In this document: piece by piece, positions 1-8,130 of the stretch
How positions within the stretch are numbered: position 1 is the stretch's first letter
How the letters are laid out: every line of letters begins with the position of its first letter
Assembly (NCBI GenBank): GCA_019413245.1
Contig: DXNX01000034.1
Coordinates: 1-19,767, forward strand
DNA: 19,767 nt
Origin: Oscillospiraceae bacterium
GTDB lineage: Bacteria > Bacillota > Clostridia > Oscillospirales > Ruminococcaceae
Direction: 5' to 3'
Notes under the pieces: generated by a model
What the model was told of the DNA's origin: nothing
Database searches by the model: none
What the model saw: only the letters and a program-made list of their open reading frames with translations
Translations under genes and position numbers: made by a program

Positions 1-156
1 GCCCTGTGCGGTGTCGTACTTCAGCAGGTGAGCCAGCATAGCGGGGCTGGTCAGGTCGTTGATGGCGACGACTTCGTAGCCCTCAGCCTCGAACATCTGA
101 CGGAAGGCCAGGCGGCCGATGCGGCCAAAACCATTGATAGCAACTTTAACAGCCAT
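1..156 (-). CDS. gap: Glyceraldehyde-3-phosphate dehydrogenase, N-terminal part (cut by window edge)
   Basis: GAPDH makes 1,3-bisphosphoglycerate from glyceraldehyde 3-phosphate with NAD in cytosolic glycolysis. Only the first 52 residues are in the window. They begin MAVKVAINGFGRIGRLAFRQ, where NGFGRIGR is the family's NAD-binding glycine motif, followed by the VAINDLTSP strand-turn and LLKYDTAQG, all typical of bacterial Gap. The start ATG (154-156, minus) follows a GGGAGG ribosome binding site at normal spacing. A TTGCAG-N17-TACAAT promoter lies about 90 bp upstream. The catalytic Cys domain is outside the window, so integrity cannot be judged. The gene diverges from the unknown gene at 508. 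Confidence 0.96.
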   Translation of the reverse strand, partial: MAVKVAINGFGRIGRLAFRQMFEAEGYEVVAINDLTSPAMLAHLLKYDTAQG

Positions 157-186
157 AGTAAAATCCTCCCAAGATTTTGTTGATTC

Positions 187-229
187 GGGGCAGCTTGTCC
201 GCCCCACCTGGAAGCGGTGACAGCACCGC
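187..229 (-). promoter_or_regulatory. Two small hairpins in the gap 5' leader
   Basis: In the inferred gap leader (about 239 down to 157) there is a perfect 6-bp hairpin close to the mRNA 5' end (GCGGTG/CACCGC at 214-219 and 224-229) and a second 5-bp GGGGC/GCCCC pair (187-191 and 201-205). A stem at the 5' end can protect an abundant message from decay. That role is inference; the base pairing is visible. Confidence 0.4.
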
Positions 230-245
230 GTTCCGGTATGCTTCT

Positions 246-274
246 ATTGTACTCGATTTGCACAAAAACTGCAA
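246..274 (-). promoter_or_regulatory. Sigma-A-type promoter of gap
   Basis: On the minus strand, TTGCAG (269-274) and TACAAT (246-251) are separated by exactly 17 bp. Transcription would start near 239 and give a leader of roughly 80 nt before the gap ATG. The match to the vegetative consensus and its position make this the likely main gap promoter. Confidence 0.75.
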
Positions 275-325
275 GTGTGTTGTTATTATTTTAACACCAA
301 AATCCAAAAATCATGCTATTTGGTC

Positions 326-355
326 AAAAACGAGAGGTGTTGCCGCCTCGTTTTT
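326..355. other. Symmetric stem-loop between divergent genes
   Basis: AAAAACGAG (326-334) is repeated inverted as CTCGTTTTT (347-355) around a 12-nt centre that can add a GG/CC pair. Because the arms carry A and T runs, it resembles a weak bidirectional terminator. It lies upstream of both flanking genes, where no transcript obviously needs to end, so a regulatory or insulating role is possible. The rest of 157-507 holds the gap promoter and leader and the possible promoter at 462-470; I see no gene there. Confidence 0.4.
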
Positions 356-461
356 CGGCGTTGTGTCCATAGGCGGCCGCCGCACAGCATGGCAGAATCG
401 GGAAAAGAGTGCCAAAAAACGGCGTGGCAGCATTTTCCGGGCGCACGGGCGGGATTTTCTG

Positions 462-470
462 CATACAATA
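462..470 (+). promoter_or_regulatory. CATACAATA, possible sporulation-sigma -10 element
   Basis: CATACAATA lies 37 bp before the ATG at 508. It fits the -10 consensus of sigma-E (CATACANT) and sigma-K (CATANNNTA). No convincing -35 is seen: an AC at 445-446 is 15 bp away, close to but not at the sigma-K spacing. It could also be a sigma-A -10 (TACAAT) lacking a -35. Confidence 0.3.
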
Positions 471-507
471 GCGCTGTTACCGTTTACAACGAAAGGAGGC
501 CGCGGCC

Positions 508-1131
508 ATGGAACTGCCGAACAGCGAAGTCCGGGCCCGGCTGGCGGAGCAGGCCGCCCGCCGGAGGCTGGCCGGGCTTGACCTGCAGCCTGTATTTGGC
601 GGGCTGCGGCTGCTGACCGCCGCCGAGCTGCTGTGCCCCGGGCCGCCGCCCGGGCACCCTGTGGATGCCGCCGCTCAGCTGGACGCCCTGTGCCGGGCGG
701 TGCAGAGCGGGGTCCGCCGCCGCCCGGGGTGGCTGTATGCCATGGTCCCGCCGGGGGAGGCCCTGCCCGTGGCGGTACGCGGACGGCTTTTGCAGGCGGC
801 GGTCCTGTGTGTGCTGCGGGGTGCGCTGAGCACCGGCGGCAGCCGGACGGTGGTGCGGTGTCTGCCGGAATCCGGCAGCCTGCTGCTGTGCATTCAGGGC
901 GGTGCCATGGCCCTGACCCCCGCCGACACCCTCCCTTTGTGGAAACGCCTGGCTGCCGAGGGCGGCGGCTGTGCCGTATTCGGCGCGGGGCCTGTGTTCA
1001 CAGCGGCAGTGCGTCTGCCTCTGGCCGCCGGTACACCGGCGCCCTGCGCGGGGGCGGATGTCCTGCTGCGGGACCGGTATGCCCTGCCCTATGTGTATCT
1101 GGGGGAATGGCTGGCCCATCCCTGGGCATAA
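508..1131 (+). CDS. Unknown protein, possible degenerate HATPase-type domain
   Basis: A 207-residue protein I do not recognise by name. The ATG follows AGGAGG (494-499) at 8 bp. It is rich in Ala, Leu, Gly and Arg, with no signal peptide or clear membrane span. Residues about 92-172 follow the layout of a histidine-kinase ATPase domain: a helix ending VLRGAL where kinases have an N-box like LLRNAL, a beta pair around RCLPESGSLLLCIQGG, a helix, then an EGGG turn and a closing strand AAVRLPL. The ATP-binding Asn and the DxGxG motif are not preserved, so if the fold is right it is probably not an active kinase. It converges with the Sel1 gene, with 4 bp between the stops. A hypothetical protein is the safe label. 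Confidence 0.75.
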   Translation: MELPNSEVRARLAEQAARRRLAGLDLQPVFGGLRLLTAAELLCPGPPPGHPVDAAAQLDALCRAVQSGVRRRPGWLYAMVPPGEALPVAVRGRLLQAAVLCVLRGALSTGGSRTVVRCLPESGSLLLCIQGGAMALTPADTLPLWKRLAAEGGGCAVFGAGPVFTAAVRLPLAAGTPAPCAGADVLLRDRYALPYVYLGEWLAHPWA

Positions 1132-1135
1132 AGAA

Positions 1136-3238
1136 TCAGAACCAGCGGCGTTCCAGGCGTTCCAACGCCTTGCGCGCCTCTTCATTTCCCTGTTCCGCCG
1201 CCATGCGGTACATCACCTTGGCCACCACCCGGTTGCGGGGCTCCCCGCCCCATCCCTTTTCAGCATACAGGCCCATCCTGTACCGGGCTTCGGGCAGATT
1301 CTGCCGGGCCGCCTGCCGGAACCACTGCAAGGCCGCCCGCAGATTTTTCTGCGTGCCGAATCCACGCTCCAGACACAGGCCCAGGCGGTACATGGCCCGT
1401 TCGTCCCCCTGGTCGGCTGCCTTGCGGTAGTTTTCCACGGCATCCTCGGCCAGTTCTACCTGTTCACACACAACCCCCAGGCCATACTGGGCGGCGGTCA
1501 GGTCCTGCTCGGCGGCCTGCCGGAACCAGTGGTACGCCTGTTCTGTGGACTGCTCGGTCCCGCAGCCCTTCAGGCAGCACCATCCCAGGCGTTCCTGCGC
1601 CGGGGCATAATCCTGCCGGGCCGCCTTGGTATACCATTGCACCGCCCGGGCCGGGTCCACGGCTGCGCCCCGGCCTTCCTCATAATTCAGGCCCAGGTAC
1701 CACTGTGCCCGCGCATCCCCTTTTTCAGCCGCAAGAAGATACCAGCGCATGGCTTCCACGGCGTCAGCTTCCAGGCCGACGCCGTTTTCATAACACACGC
1801 CCAGGTTGCATGCACCCCGGACATCCCCCTGCAGCGCCGCTTTCCGGTACAGGCGCACCGCCTCCCGGGGGTCCTTCTCCACACCGATGCCGCTCTCATA
1901 GCACCAGCCCAGCTGGCACTGTGCCGGGGCATACTCTTTTTCTGCCCCCATCCGATACCACTTCACAGCCTGTTCCGGGTCCTTTTCCACGCCCTGCCCG
2001 TTCTCGTACAGCCGACCCAGCCGGGTCATGGCCTCCGGATTGCCCTGCCGGGCCGCCCGGGTATAGAGTTCCCGTGCATGTGTGGGGGAACACGGAACCA
2101 GATTGCCTGTTTCGTAATAGGTTCCCAGCGCCGTCATGGCCCGCGGGTCTCCATGTTCGGCGGCGGCGGAATACCAGCGCATCGCTTCCGCCTGGTCGGC
2201 ATTTGTGCCGATCCCATTCTGGCAGCACCGGGCATAGTGATATTCCCCGTCCGCATCTCCCTTCAAGGCAGCCCTGCGGTACCACAGCACCGCCATCACA
2301 TCGCGGGCAATTTTCTCCTGTTTCGTACACAGGCCCCGCTCACACCGCAGACCCATCGTCACCTGTGCGCCGGGGTGTCCTGCTTCTCCGGCAGCCGAGT
2401 ACCATCGGTCAGCCTCCGCCTGGTCTTTTTCCACTCCGATGCCTTTTTCATAGCAGCGGCCCACGGCAAACTGCGCCATGGGCAATCCGCTCATTGCCGC
2501 CCAGCGGTAACATTGGACGGCTTGCTGCAGGTCTTTTTTTACACCGGTCCCCTGCTCATACAGTTCGCCCATGGTGTAATAAGCCGGGCGATAATCCGCT
2601 TCGGCCGCAAGGCTGCACAGCTGCACCGCCCGTTTCACATCCTTTTCCACGCCGATCCCGTTGAGATAGCAAAGGCCCAGCGCATACTGGCCGCGCGGGT
2701 CCTTTTTCAGGGCCGCCATACCGTACCAGTACGCCGCAGCCTTGCCATCCACCGCCACGCCCTTGCCGAACTCATAACACCAGCCCAGATTGCACTGGGC
2801 CTGGGCAAACTCCTGTTCTGCCGCCTGTTTGTACAGAAAGACCGCGCTTTCCCAGTTCTGGGGACGCCCTTCTCCTTTCTGAAAGCAAATGCCCAGCAGG
2901 CACTGCCCGTCGGCGCTTTCCTGCATGGCCGCCTGCTCAAAACAGTCCGCCGCGGCCTCGGCGTTCCGCGGACCGCCTTTTCCCACCATAAGCCGGCGGC
3001 CCTTTTCACACAGACAGGCGGCATCGCCCTGCTGCGCACCGTAGCAGCAGAAATCATACCCCATCTTCCATCTGCCTTTCTGGTCCGCCTCATGACAAAG
3101 GTGCAGCCATCCCCGGGGGGTAATCTCGGACTCGTCCACCTCCGCAAACGTCTCGTTTCCGCACCACGGGCAAGCGTCCCTATCTTCCCGCATGGTGGTA
3201 AATTCACATTCCGGCGACGTGCATTGATAGTATCGCAT
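1136..3238 (-). CDS. Zinc-ribbon plus Sel1-repeat protein
   Basis: A 700-residue protein. Residues 6-26 hold two Cys pairs (C6-x4-C11 and C23-x2-C26) that form a likely zinc ribbon. From about residue 75 to the end it consists of Sel1-like repeats of about 36 residues; I count about 16 with the pattern LGxCYExGxGVEKDxxxAVxWYRxAAxxG. Unit 14 is short and lacks the GxGVEKD turn. Sel1 arrays are alpha solenoids used for protein binding, often as scaffolds in signalling or envelope processes. There is no signal peptide or membrane segment, so a cytosolic adaptor is likely. The ATG follows GGGGAGG at good spacing and has its own promoter. The partner is unknown and neighbours give no direct hint. 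Confidence 0.92.
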   Translation of the reverse strand: MRYYQCTSPECEFTTMREDRDACPWCGNETFAEVDESEITPRGWLHLCHEADQKGRWKMGYDFCCYGAQQGDAACLCEKGRRLMVGKGGPRNAEAAADCFEQAAMQESADGQCLLGICFQKGEGRPQNWESAVFLYKQAAEQEFAQAQCNLGWCYEFGKGVAVDGKAAAYWYGMAALKKDPRGQYALGLCYLNGIGVEKDVKRAVQLCSLAAEADYRPAYYTMGELYEQGTGVKKDLQQAVQCYRWAAMSGLPMAQFAVGRCYEKGIGVEKDQAEADRWYSAAGEAGHPGAQVTMGLRCERGLCTKQEKIARDVMAVLWYRRAALKGDADGEYHYARCCQNGIGTNADQAEAMRWYSAAAEHGDPRAMTALGTYYETGNLVPCSPTHARELYTRAARQGNPEAMTRLGRLYENGQGVEKDPEQAVKWYRMGAEKEYAPAQCQLGWCYESGIGVEKDPREAVRLYRKAALQGDVRGACNLGVCYENGVGLEADAVEAMRWYLLAAEKGDARAQWYLGLNYEEGRGAAVDPARAVQWYTKAARQDYAPAQERLGWCCLKGCGTEQSTEQAYHWFRQAAEQDLTAAQYGLGVVCEQVELAEDAVENYRKAADQGDERAMYRLGLCLERGFGTQKNLRAALQWFRQAARQNLPEARYRMGLYAEKGWGGEPRNRVVAKVMYRMAAEQGNEEARKALERLERRWF

Positions 3239-3282
3239 TTTACACCCTCCCCGCCCGCTTCCAGGCTTTGGTCTTACTTTTC

Positions 3283-3311
3283 AGTATATTCTCTTTTTCG
3301 CCGCTGTACAA
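3283..3311 (-). promoter_or_regulatory. Promoter of the Sel1-repeat gene
   Basis: On the minus strand TTGTAC (3306-3311) and TATACT (3283-3288) are 17 bp apart, about 45 bp before the Sel1 ATG. The -10 is strong and the -35 weak. It points away from spoIIE. Confidence 0.55.
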
Positions 3312-3417
3312 GCAATACCGCCGGGATGTTTCTTCCACTTTTCTGGAAGTAGCCGACGGCTTTTGTTCCGTTTTGGGCTTTCGCTGTCCTGCGGCAAAAA
3401 GTGCAGGGCGCACAGGC

Positions 3418-3423
3418 TATACT
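3418..3423 (+). promoter_or_regulatory. Possible -10 of spoIIE
   Basis: TATACT lies 38 bp before the spoIIE ATG. No -35 hexamer is recognisable at 16-18 bp. That fits activator-dependent promoters: in Bacillus, spoIIE is a Spo0A-activated sigma-A promoter with unusual spacing. I could not find a good Spo0A box, so this is tentative. Confidence 0.3.
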
Positions 3424-3460
3424 TCCTGGCACAACCGCATATGAGGGAGGGGTTTTTATT

Positions 3461-5788
3461 ATGCCGATTTTTACCAAAGACAAGACCCGGATGCCGCCGG
3501 CGGCCGGACCTGCCGACCGGGAAGCCGAAAGTCCCCCGGCCCTGGAGGCCGCCCCCCGGGAGCGGATGCTTTCGGGGGCGCTGCTGTGGCGGCTGGGTGC
3601 CCTGGGCGCCGGGTGTCTGCTGGGCGCCGGGCAGCTGTACGGCGCCGCACCCCTGGGCCTGGCGCTGACGGCGGGCTGTCCGCCCGGGTTTGCCCTGCCG
3701 GCCATGGTGGGCGCGCTGGCGGGTTCGCTGGCCTTTCAGCCTTTCACGCTGGGACTGAAACTGGCGGGAGCACTGGTGGCGACGGTAGCCGGACGGTGCG
3801 TGGCGGCCCAGCTGGGCAAAAAGCAGTACATATGGGGCGCAGCGGCCGGGTGTGCCGCCCTGCTGGCGGAACAGCTGGCGGTGAGCGTGGCCGGGCCCAC
3901 CGCTCTGGGGGACACCACGCAGGTGCTTTCCACTGCCGTGCTGGCGGCCGGATTCGGGGCGGCCATCCACGCCCTGCCCCACAGCAAGCCCCGGGGGCTG
4001 TGCCTGTGGCTTTCCATGGCAGCGGCCTGCTCCCAGCGGCTGATGCCCCTGCTGGGCGGCGGATTTGCCCCGGGGCTGGTCCTGGCCGCCGGGACCGGGC
4101 TGTGTACCGCCTTTGCGGGCAGTCTGGAGCAGAGCGCCGTGCTGGCCGTGGCCATGGCGGCGGCGGTGACGGCGGCGTCCCCGGAGCTGAGTTATGCGGC
4201 CCTGGCCGTGGCCCTGGGCACCCTGGGCGCGGCAGTGCTGGCCAATGGGGAGCGCTGGCGGTGCGTGGGGGTGTTTGCCCTGGGCTGCGGCGTGGGCGCC
4301 CTGGCTTCTCCCACCCCCGCCGGGGCTTTGTGGCTGTGCATTTCGGCGGCTGTGGGCGTGATGGGTTACCTGGCCTGTCCCCCCGCAGCCATGCGGGCGG
4401 TATTTCCGCCGCCGGCCCCGCCGGTGGTGAGCCAGACCCTGAGCGGTGCCGCCCGGCGCCTGGCCGGGGTGGCGGACAGTCTTTCGGACATTGCGGACAC
4501 GGTGAATGAGGTCTGCGAGCGGCAGCTGCCGCCCAAGGGCGAGACCTACGACTTTGTGGTGGAGTACACCGCCCGCCATGTCTGCCAGCAGTGCGAGCGC
4601 CGTTCTGCCTGCTGGATACGGGGCTACTCCACCGCGGTGGACGGGCTGTACAAACTGCGGGGCGCGTTGGACGCCCGGGGGCGTGTTGAATTGGAGGACC
4701 TGCCCGGCCAGCTGAGCGTGTGTACCCATCCCAGCGAGCTGTGCGGTGCCGTGACCCACGGATACCGGCTGTGGACCAGCCGCCGTCAGACCCGGGCCCG
4801 GGCCAGCCTGCTGCGCAACGCCCTGACCGAGCAGTACAGCGCCATGGCCTCCGCCCTGGCCCAGATGGCCTCCCGGCTGGGACAGGCGGGTCTGCCCGAC
4901 CCGCGGCGGGAAGCCAAGGTGGCCAATCTGTTTTCCACCCTGGGGCTGGAGCCTCTGGAATGCAGCGCCACCAGCGACGTGGCCGGGCGTATCAGCGTGA
5001 GCGTGACAGTTCCCCGCATGAAATTCACCGATGAGGAGCTGCAGGCCCTGTCCCGGGAGGTGGGGCGCATCTGCCGCCGGGACTTCGACCTGCCGGACCT
5101 GAGCCAGTGCCGCACGGTGAGCATGCTGCGGTTCGGAGAACGGCCGCTGTTCACCCCGGTATTCGGGCTGGCCAGCCGCCCTGCTCCGCCGGAAACGGTG
5201 AGCGGGGATGCCTGCGACCAGTTCTGCGACCGGGCGGGCCGGGCCCAGATGCTGCTGTGCGACGGTATGGGCACCGGCAAGGCCGCCGCGGTGGACGGCC
5301 GGATGGCCGCCAAGCTCACCGCCCAGCTGCTGCGGGCAGGCTTTGCCGCCGAGAGCGCCGCCCGGCTGGTGAACGTGGCTCTGGGCATGAAGTGTGCCGA
5401 CCAGGAATCCGGTGCCACCCTGGACCTGCTGACGGTGGACCTGTACACCGGCCGGGCCGGGGTGTTCAAGGCCGGGGCGGCCCCCAGTTTTCTGGTGCGG
5501 AACGGGGTGGCCCGGGTGCTGGAAGCCCCCAGCCTGCCCATGGGCGTCAGCGATTCGGTAGTGGGACGTTCCACTGCCCTGAGTCTGGCCGAGGGCGACA
5601 TGGTGGTGCTGGTGTCCGACGGCGCCCTGTGCGACGGCAGCGACTGGCTGGTGGAGCAGCTGCAGCTGTGCGCCCGGCTGGGTCACGACCCCGACCAGGT
5701 GGCCAAGGCAGTGGCCGACAGTGCCGTGCGGCGCAGCGGCGCGCGGCAGGATGACATCACGGTGGCGGTACTGCGGCTGGACCGGTGA
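3461..5788 (+). CDS. spoIIE: Stage II sporulation protein E, PP2C phosphatase
   Basis: SpoIIE is a membrane serine phosphatase that dephosphorylates SpoIIAA at the polar septum and so releases sigma-F in the forespore. The 775-residue product is slightly shorter than the Bacillus protein. Residues about 40-310 are a long Ala/Gly/Leu-rich run of membrane helices. A Cys-rich VCQQCERRSACW motif near 373 is typical of the middle region. The C-terminal PP2C domain has SGD near 580, LCDGMGTGK near 600, GDMVVLVSDG, and RQDDITVAVLRL near 762, so the metal-binding Asp residues are present. The chosen ATG has GGAGGGG 8 bp upstream; an ATG 60 bp earlier in frame lacks a ribosome binding site. No spoIIA genes are nearby, as usual. 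I see no terminator after the stop. Confidence 0.96.
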   Translation: MPIFTKDKTRMPPAAGPADREAESPPALEAAPRERMLSGALLWRLGALGAGCLLGAGQLYGAAPLGLALTAGCPPGFALPAMVGALAGSLAFQPFTLGLKLAGALVATVAGRCVAAQLGKKQYIWGAAAGCAALLAEQLAVSVAGPTALGDTTQVLSTAVLAAGFGAAIHALPHSKPRGLCLWLSMAAACSQRLMPLLGGGFAPGLVLAAGTGLCTAFAGSLEQSAVLAVAMAAAVTAASPELSYAALAVALGTLGAAVLANGERWRCVGVFALGCGVGALASPTPAGALWLCISAAVGVMGYLACPPAAMRAVFPPPAPPVVSQTLSGAARRLAGVADSLSDIADTVNEVCERQLPPKGETYDFVVEYTARHVCQQCERRSACWIRGYSTAVDGLYKLRGALDARGRVELEDLPGQLSVCTHPSELCGAVTHGYRLWTSRRQTRARASLLRNALTEQYSAMASALAQMASRLGQAGLPDPRREAKVANLFSTLGLEPLECSATSDVAGRISVSVTVPRMKFTDEELQALSREVGRICRRDFDLPDLSQCRTVSMLRFGERPLFTPVFGLASRPAPPETVSGDACDQFCDRAGRAQMLLCDGMGTGKAAAVDGRMAAKLTAQLLRAGFAAESAARLVNVALGMKCADQESGATLDLLTVDLYTGRAGVFKAGAAPSFLVRNGVARVLEAPSLPMGVSDSVVGRSTALSLAEGDMVVLVSDGALCDGSDWLVEQLQLCARLGHDPDQVAKAVADSAVRRSGARQDDITVAVLRLDR

Positions 5789-5886
5789 ATATTCCAATAA
5801 CGCAAATGACGTTCCAACGCAGAGCCCGCCTTTTGTATCGTTTTTATTTACAAAATTTTTATAACTTTGTCAAAAAAACCGTTTAA

Positions 5887-5915
5887 TTTTCTCCAAACAT
5901 GTGGTAAAGTAGAAT
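5887..5915 (+). promoter_or_regulatory. Probable promoter region of the EF-G paralogue
   Basis: The spacer from 5789 to 6023 contains a markedly AT-rich stretch (about 5835-5915). The best promoter candidate is TAGAAT (5910-5915) with TTTTCT 17 bp upstream; the -35 is poor. Transcription would start near 5922, about 100 nt before the ATG. No gene is seen in this spacer. Confidence 0.35.
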
Positions 5916-6023
5916 CATTCGGGGAACGGGCGCGGCCCGCCACCCCCATCACATAACGCCGAACGGTCGGAAATTGAGTTGCTGCGTGGGACCGGGCACG
6001 GCGCGAAAAGAGGTTTGAATACG

Positions 6024-8102
6024 ATGGAATACGCCAGCAAGGACATCCGCAACATTCTGGTGGCCGGCCATGCCGGCTGCGGCAAGACCACTTTGGTGGA
6101 AGCACTTCTGTATATGAGCGGCGCGACCGAGCGCATGGGCCGGGTGGAAGACGGCACCACCGCCAGCGACTTTGACCCCGAGGAGGCAAAGCGCAAGGCT
6201 TCGCTGAATTCCAGCGTGGTCCCGGTGGAGATCGACGGAACCAAGTACAACCTGATCGACGTGCCCGGCCTGTTTGACTTTGAGTCCGGTTCCTGTGAGG
6301 GCATCCGCGCCGCCGAGAGCGTGCTGATCTGTGTGTCCGGCCGTTCCGGCGTGACTGTCGGCGCCGAGAAAGCCTATGCCCTGGCGCTGAAAAACAACAA
6401 GGCCCGCATGGTCTTTGTGACCAAGGCCGACCTTGAAAATGCCGATTATTTCAAGATTCTGGAACAGATGAAGATCAAGTTCGGTCCTTCCATCTGCCCC
6501 TGTGTCGTCCCCGCCCGTCTGGACGACGGCACCAACGTGTACATCAATCTGTTCAGCAAGAAGGCCTTCAAGTATGAGGGCGGCAAGCAGGTCCAGGTGG
6601 ACATGCCGGACATCGGCCACCGCTTTGAGGGCCTGATCCAGGCCATGAACGAGGCCATCGCCGAAACCGACGAGACCCTGATGGAAAAATTCTTCGAGGG
6701 AGAGGAGTTCACTACCGAGGAGATCGTTTCCGGCATGGCTGCCGGCGTGCGCACCGGCCAGATCACCCCCGTGTTCTGCGGCAGTGCCGTGAACATGCAG
6801 GCGCTGGACATGCTGGTCTACAACCTGAAAGAGCTGCTGCCTTCCGCCGATGCCGCCGCCCAGGTGGCCGAGGACAAGGACGGCAACCCGGTAGAGATCA
6901 CCGTGGATGAAACCGCCCCCACCTGCGCCTACGTCTTCAAGACGGTGGCCGATCCCTTCGTGGGCAAGCTGAGCTTCATCAAGGTGCTGGCCGGCAAGCT
7001 GAGCGCCACCTCCAACGTAGTCAATACCCGCACCGGACAGCCCGAGCGTCTGGGCAAGACTTTGACCGTCTGCGGCAAGCGCCAGAGCGACACCTCCGCC
7101 ATCGCGGCCGGTGACATCGGCGCCGTGGCCAAGCTGACCACCGCCAAGACCGGCGATACCCTGTGTGACCCCGCCCGGGTGGTGAGCCTGCCCGCGCCCG
7201 AATATCCCGCCGCCTGCTACCGCATGGCGGTCAAGGTCGCCAAGAAGGGCGACGAGGGCAAGGTGTCCGGCGCACTGGCCCGCCTGATGGAAGAAGATCC
7301 GGCCATCACCTTCACGGTGGACCCCGAGACCAAGCAGCAGATCATTGCCGGTCTGGGCACCCAGCATCTGGAAGTGGCCGTGGCCAAACTGAAGAACAAG
7401 TTCGGCGTGGAGATCACGCTGGAAGCTCCCCGCGTTCCTTACCGTGAATCCATCCGCAAGTCCTGCAAGGCACAGGGCCGCCACAAGAAGCAGACCGGCG
7501 GTCACGGCCAGTTCGGTGATGTCTGGATCCAGTTTGAACCCTGCGAGGGCGACGATATCGTCTTTGAGGAGAAGGTGTTCGGCGGCAGCGTGCCGAAAAA
7601 CTTCTTCCCCGCCGTAGAAAAGGGCGTGCGGCAGGCTGCGGCCCACGGCGTGCTGGCCGGGTATCCCATGGTGGGCATGAAAGCCACCCTGCTGGACGGC
7701 AGCTATCACCCCGTGGACTCCAGCGAAATGGCCTTCATCATGGCCGCCAAGCTGGCGTACAAGGCCGCCATTCCCGAAGCCAGCCCCGTGCTGCTGGAAC
7801 CCATCGGCACCCTGAAAGCCCATGTCCCGGCCGAGAACACCGGTGACATCATGGGCGAAGTGACCAAACGCCGCGGCCGCGTGCTGGGCATGAGCCCGGA
7901 CGAGGACGGCGGTCAGATGGTGGAAGCCGAAGTGCCCATGGCCGAGATGCAGGATTTCACCACCTTCCTGCGGCAGCTGACCCAGGGCCGCGGGTACTAC
8001 ACCTTCGAGTTCGTCCGCTATGAGACCCTGCCCCAGATGCTGGAAGGCAAGGTCATCGAGCAGGCCAAAGCGCTGGGCAACATGGCCGACGACGACACCT
8101 GA
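6024..8102 (+). CDS. EF-G paralogue (FusA2 type) with altered GTPase motifs
   Basis: A 692-residue, full-length elongation factor G family protein with the GTPase domain, domain II, domain III (MEEDPAITF, GLGTQHLEV), domain IV (KQTGGHGQFGDVW) and domain V (RRGRVLGM...YETLPQ). Canonical EF-G moves tRNA and mRNA through the ribosome. Here the P-loop is GHAGCGKT (15-22), the RGITI switch segment is absent, DTPGHVDF is replaced by DVPGLFDF (79-86, so the catalytic His position is Leu83), and NKxD is TKAD (133-136). These changes mark the second-EF-G family rather than fusA, whose operon (rpsL-rpsG) is not here. The role may be conditional translation or ribosome rescue; this is unproven. The ATG has AGAGG 10 bp upstream. 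The gene is monocistronic with a strong terminator. Confidence 0.93.
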   Translation: MEYASKDIRNILVAGHAGCGKTTLVEALLYMSGATERMGRVEDGTTASDFDPEEAKRKASLNSSVVPVEIDGTKYNLIDVPGLFDFESGSCEGIRAAESVLICVSGRSGVTVGAEKAYALALKNNKARMVFVTKADLENADYFKILEQMKIKFGPSICPCVVPARLDDGTNVYINLFSKKAFKYEGGKQVQVDMPDIGHRFEGLIQAMNEAIAETDETLMEKFFEGEEFTTEEIVSGMAAGVRTGQITPVFCGSAVNMQALDMLVYNLKELLPSADAAAQVAEDKDGNPVEITVDETAPTCAYVFKTVADPFVGKLSFIKVLAGKLSATSNVVNTRTGQPERLGKTLTVCGKRQSDTSAIAAGDIGAVAKLTTAKTGDTLCDPARVVSLPAPEYPAACYRMAVKVAKKGDEGKVSGALARLMEEDPAITFTVDPETKQQIIAGLGTQHLEVAVAKLKNKFGVEITLEAPRVPYRESIRKSCKAQGRHKKQTGGHGQFGDVWIQFEPCEGDDIVFEEKVFGGSVPKNFFPAVEKGVRQAAAHGVLAGYPMVGMKATLLDGSYHPVDSSEMAFIMAAKLAYKAAIPEASPVLLEPIGTLKAHVPAENTGDIMGEVTKRRGRVLGMSPDEDGGQMVEAEVPMAEMQDFTTFLRQLTQGRGYYTFEFVRYETLPQMLEGKVIEQAKALGNMADDDT

Positions 8103-8130
8103 TTTCTGATTGTCCTTTGCTGTTATAAAG

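Noticed and set aside
971..3352. A 793-codon plus-strand open frame opposite the Sel1 gene
   Set aside because: It is the antisense of a repetitive gene; the apparent repeats in it merely mirror the Sel1 repeats.
3391..3400. Spo0A box upstream of spoIIE
   Set aside because: I looked for TGNCGAA on both strands from 3239 to 3460 and found only matches with at least one mismatch in poor positions.
3281..5797. An 838-codon open frame on the minus strand opposite spoIIE
   Set aside because: Its Gln/Gly/His/Pro-rich translation is typical of the antisense of GC-rich coding DNA, it has no ribosome binding site, and the plus strand encodes a clear SpoIIE.
5949..7823. A 624-codon minus-strand open frame opposite the EF-G paralogue
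   Set aside because: It is a His/Gly/Leu-rich shadow without start signals; the EF-G domains on the plus strand are unambiguous.
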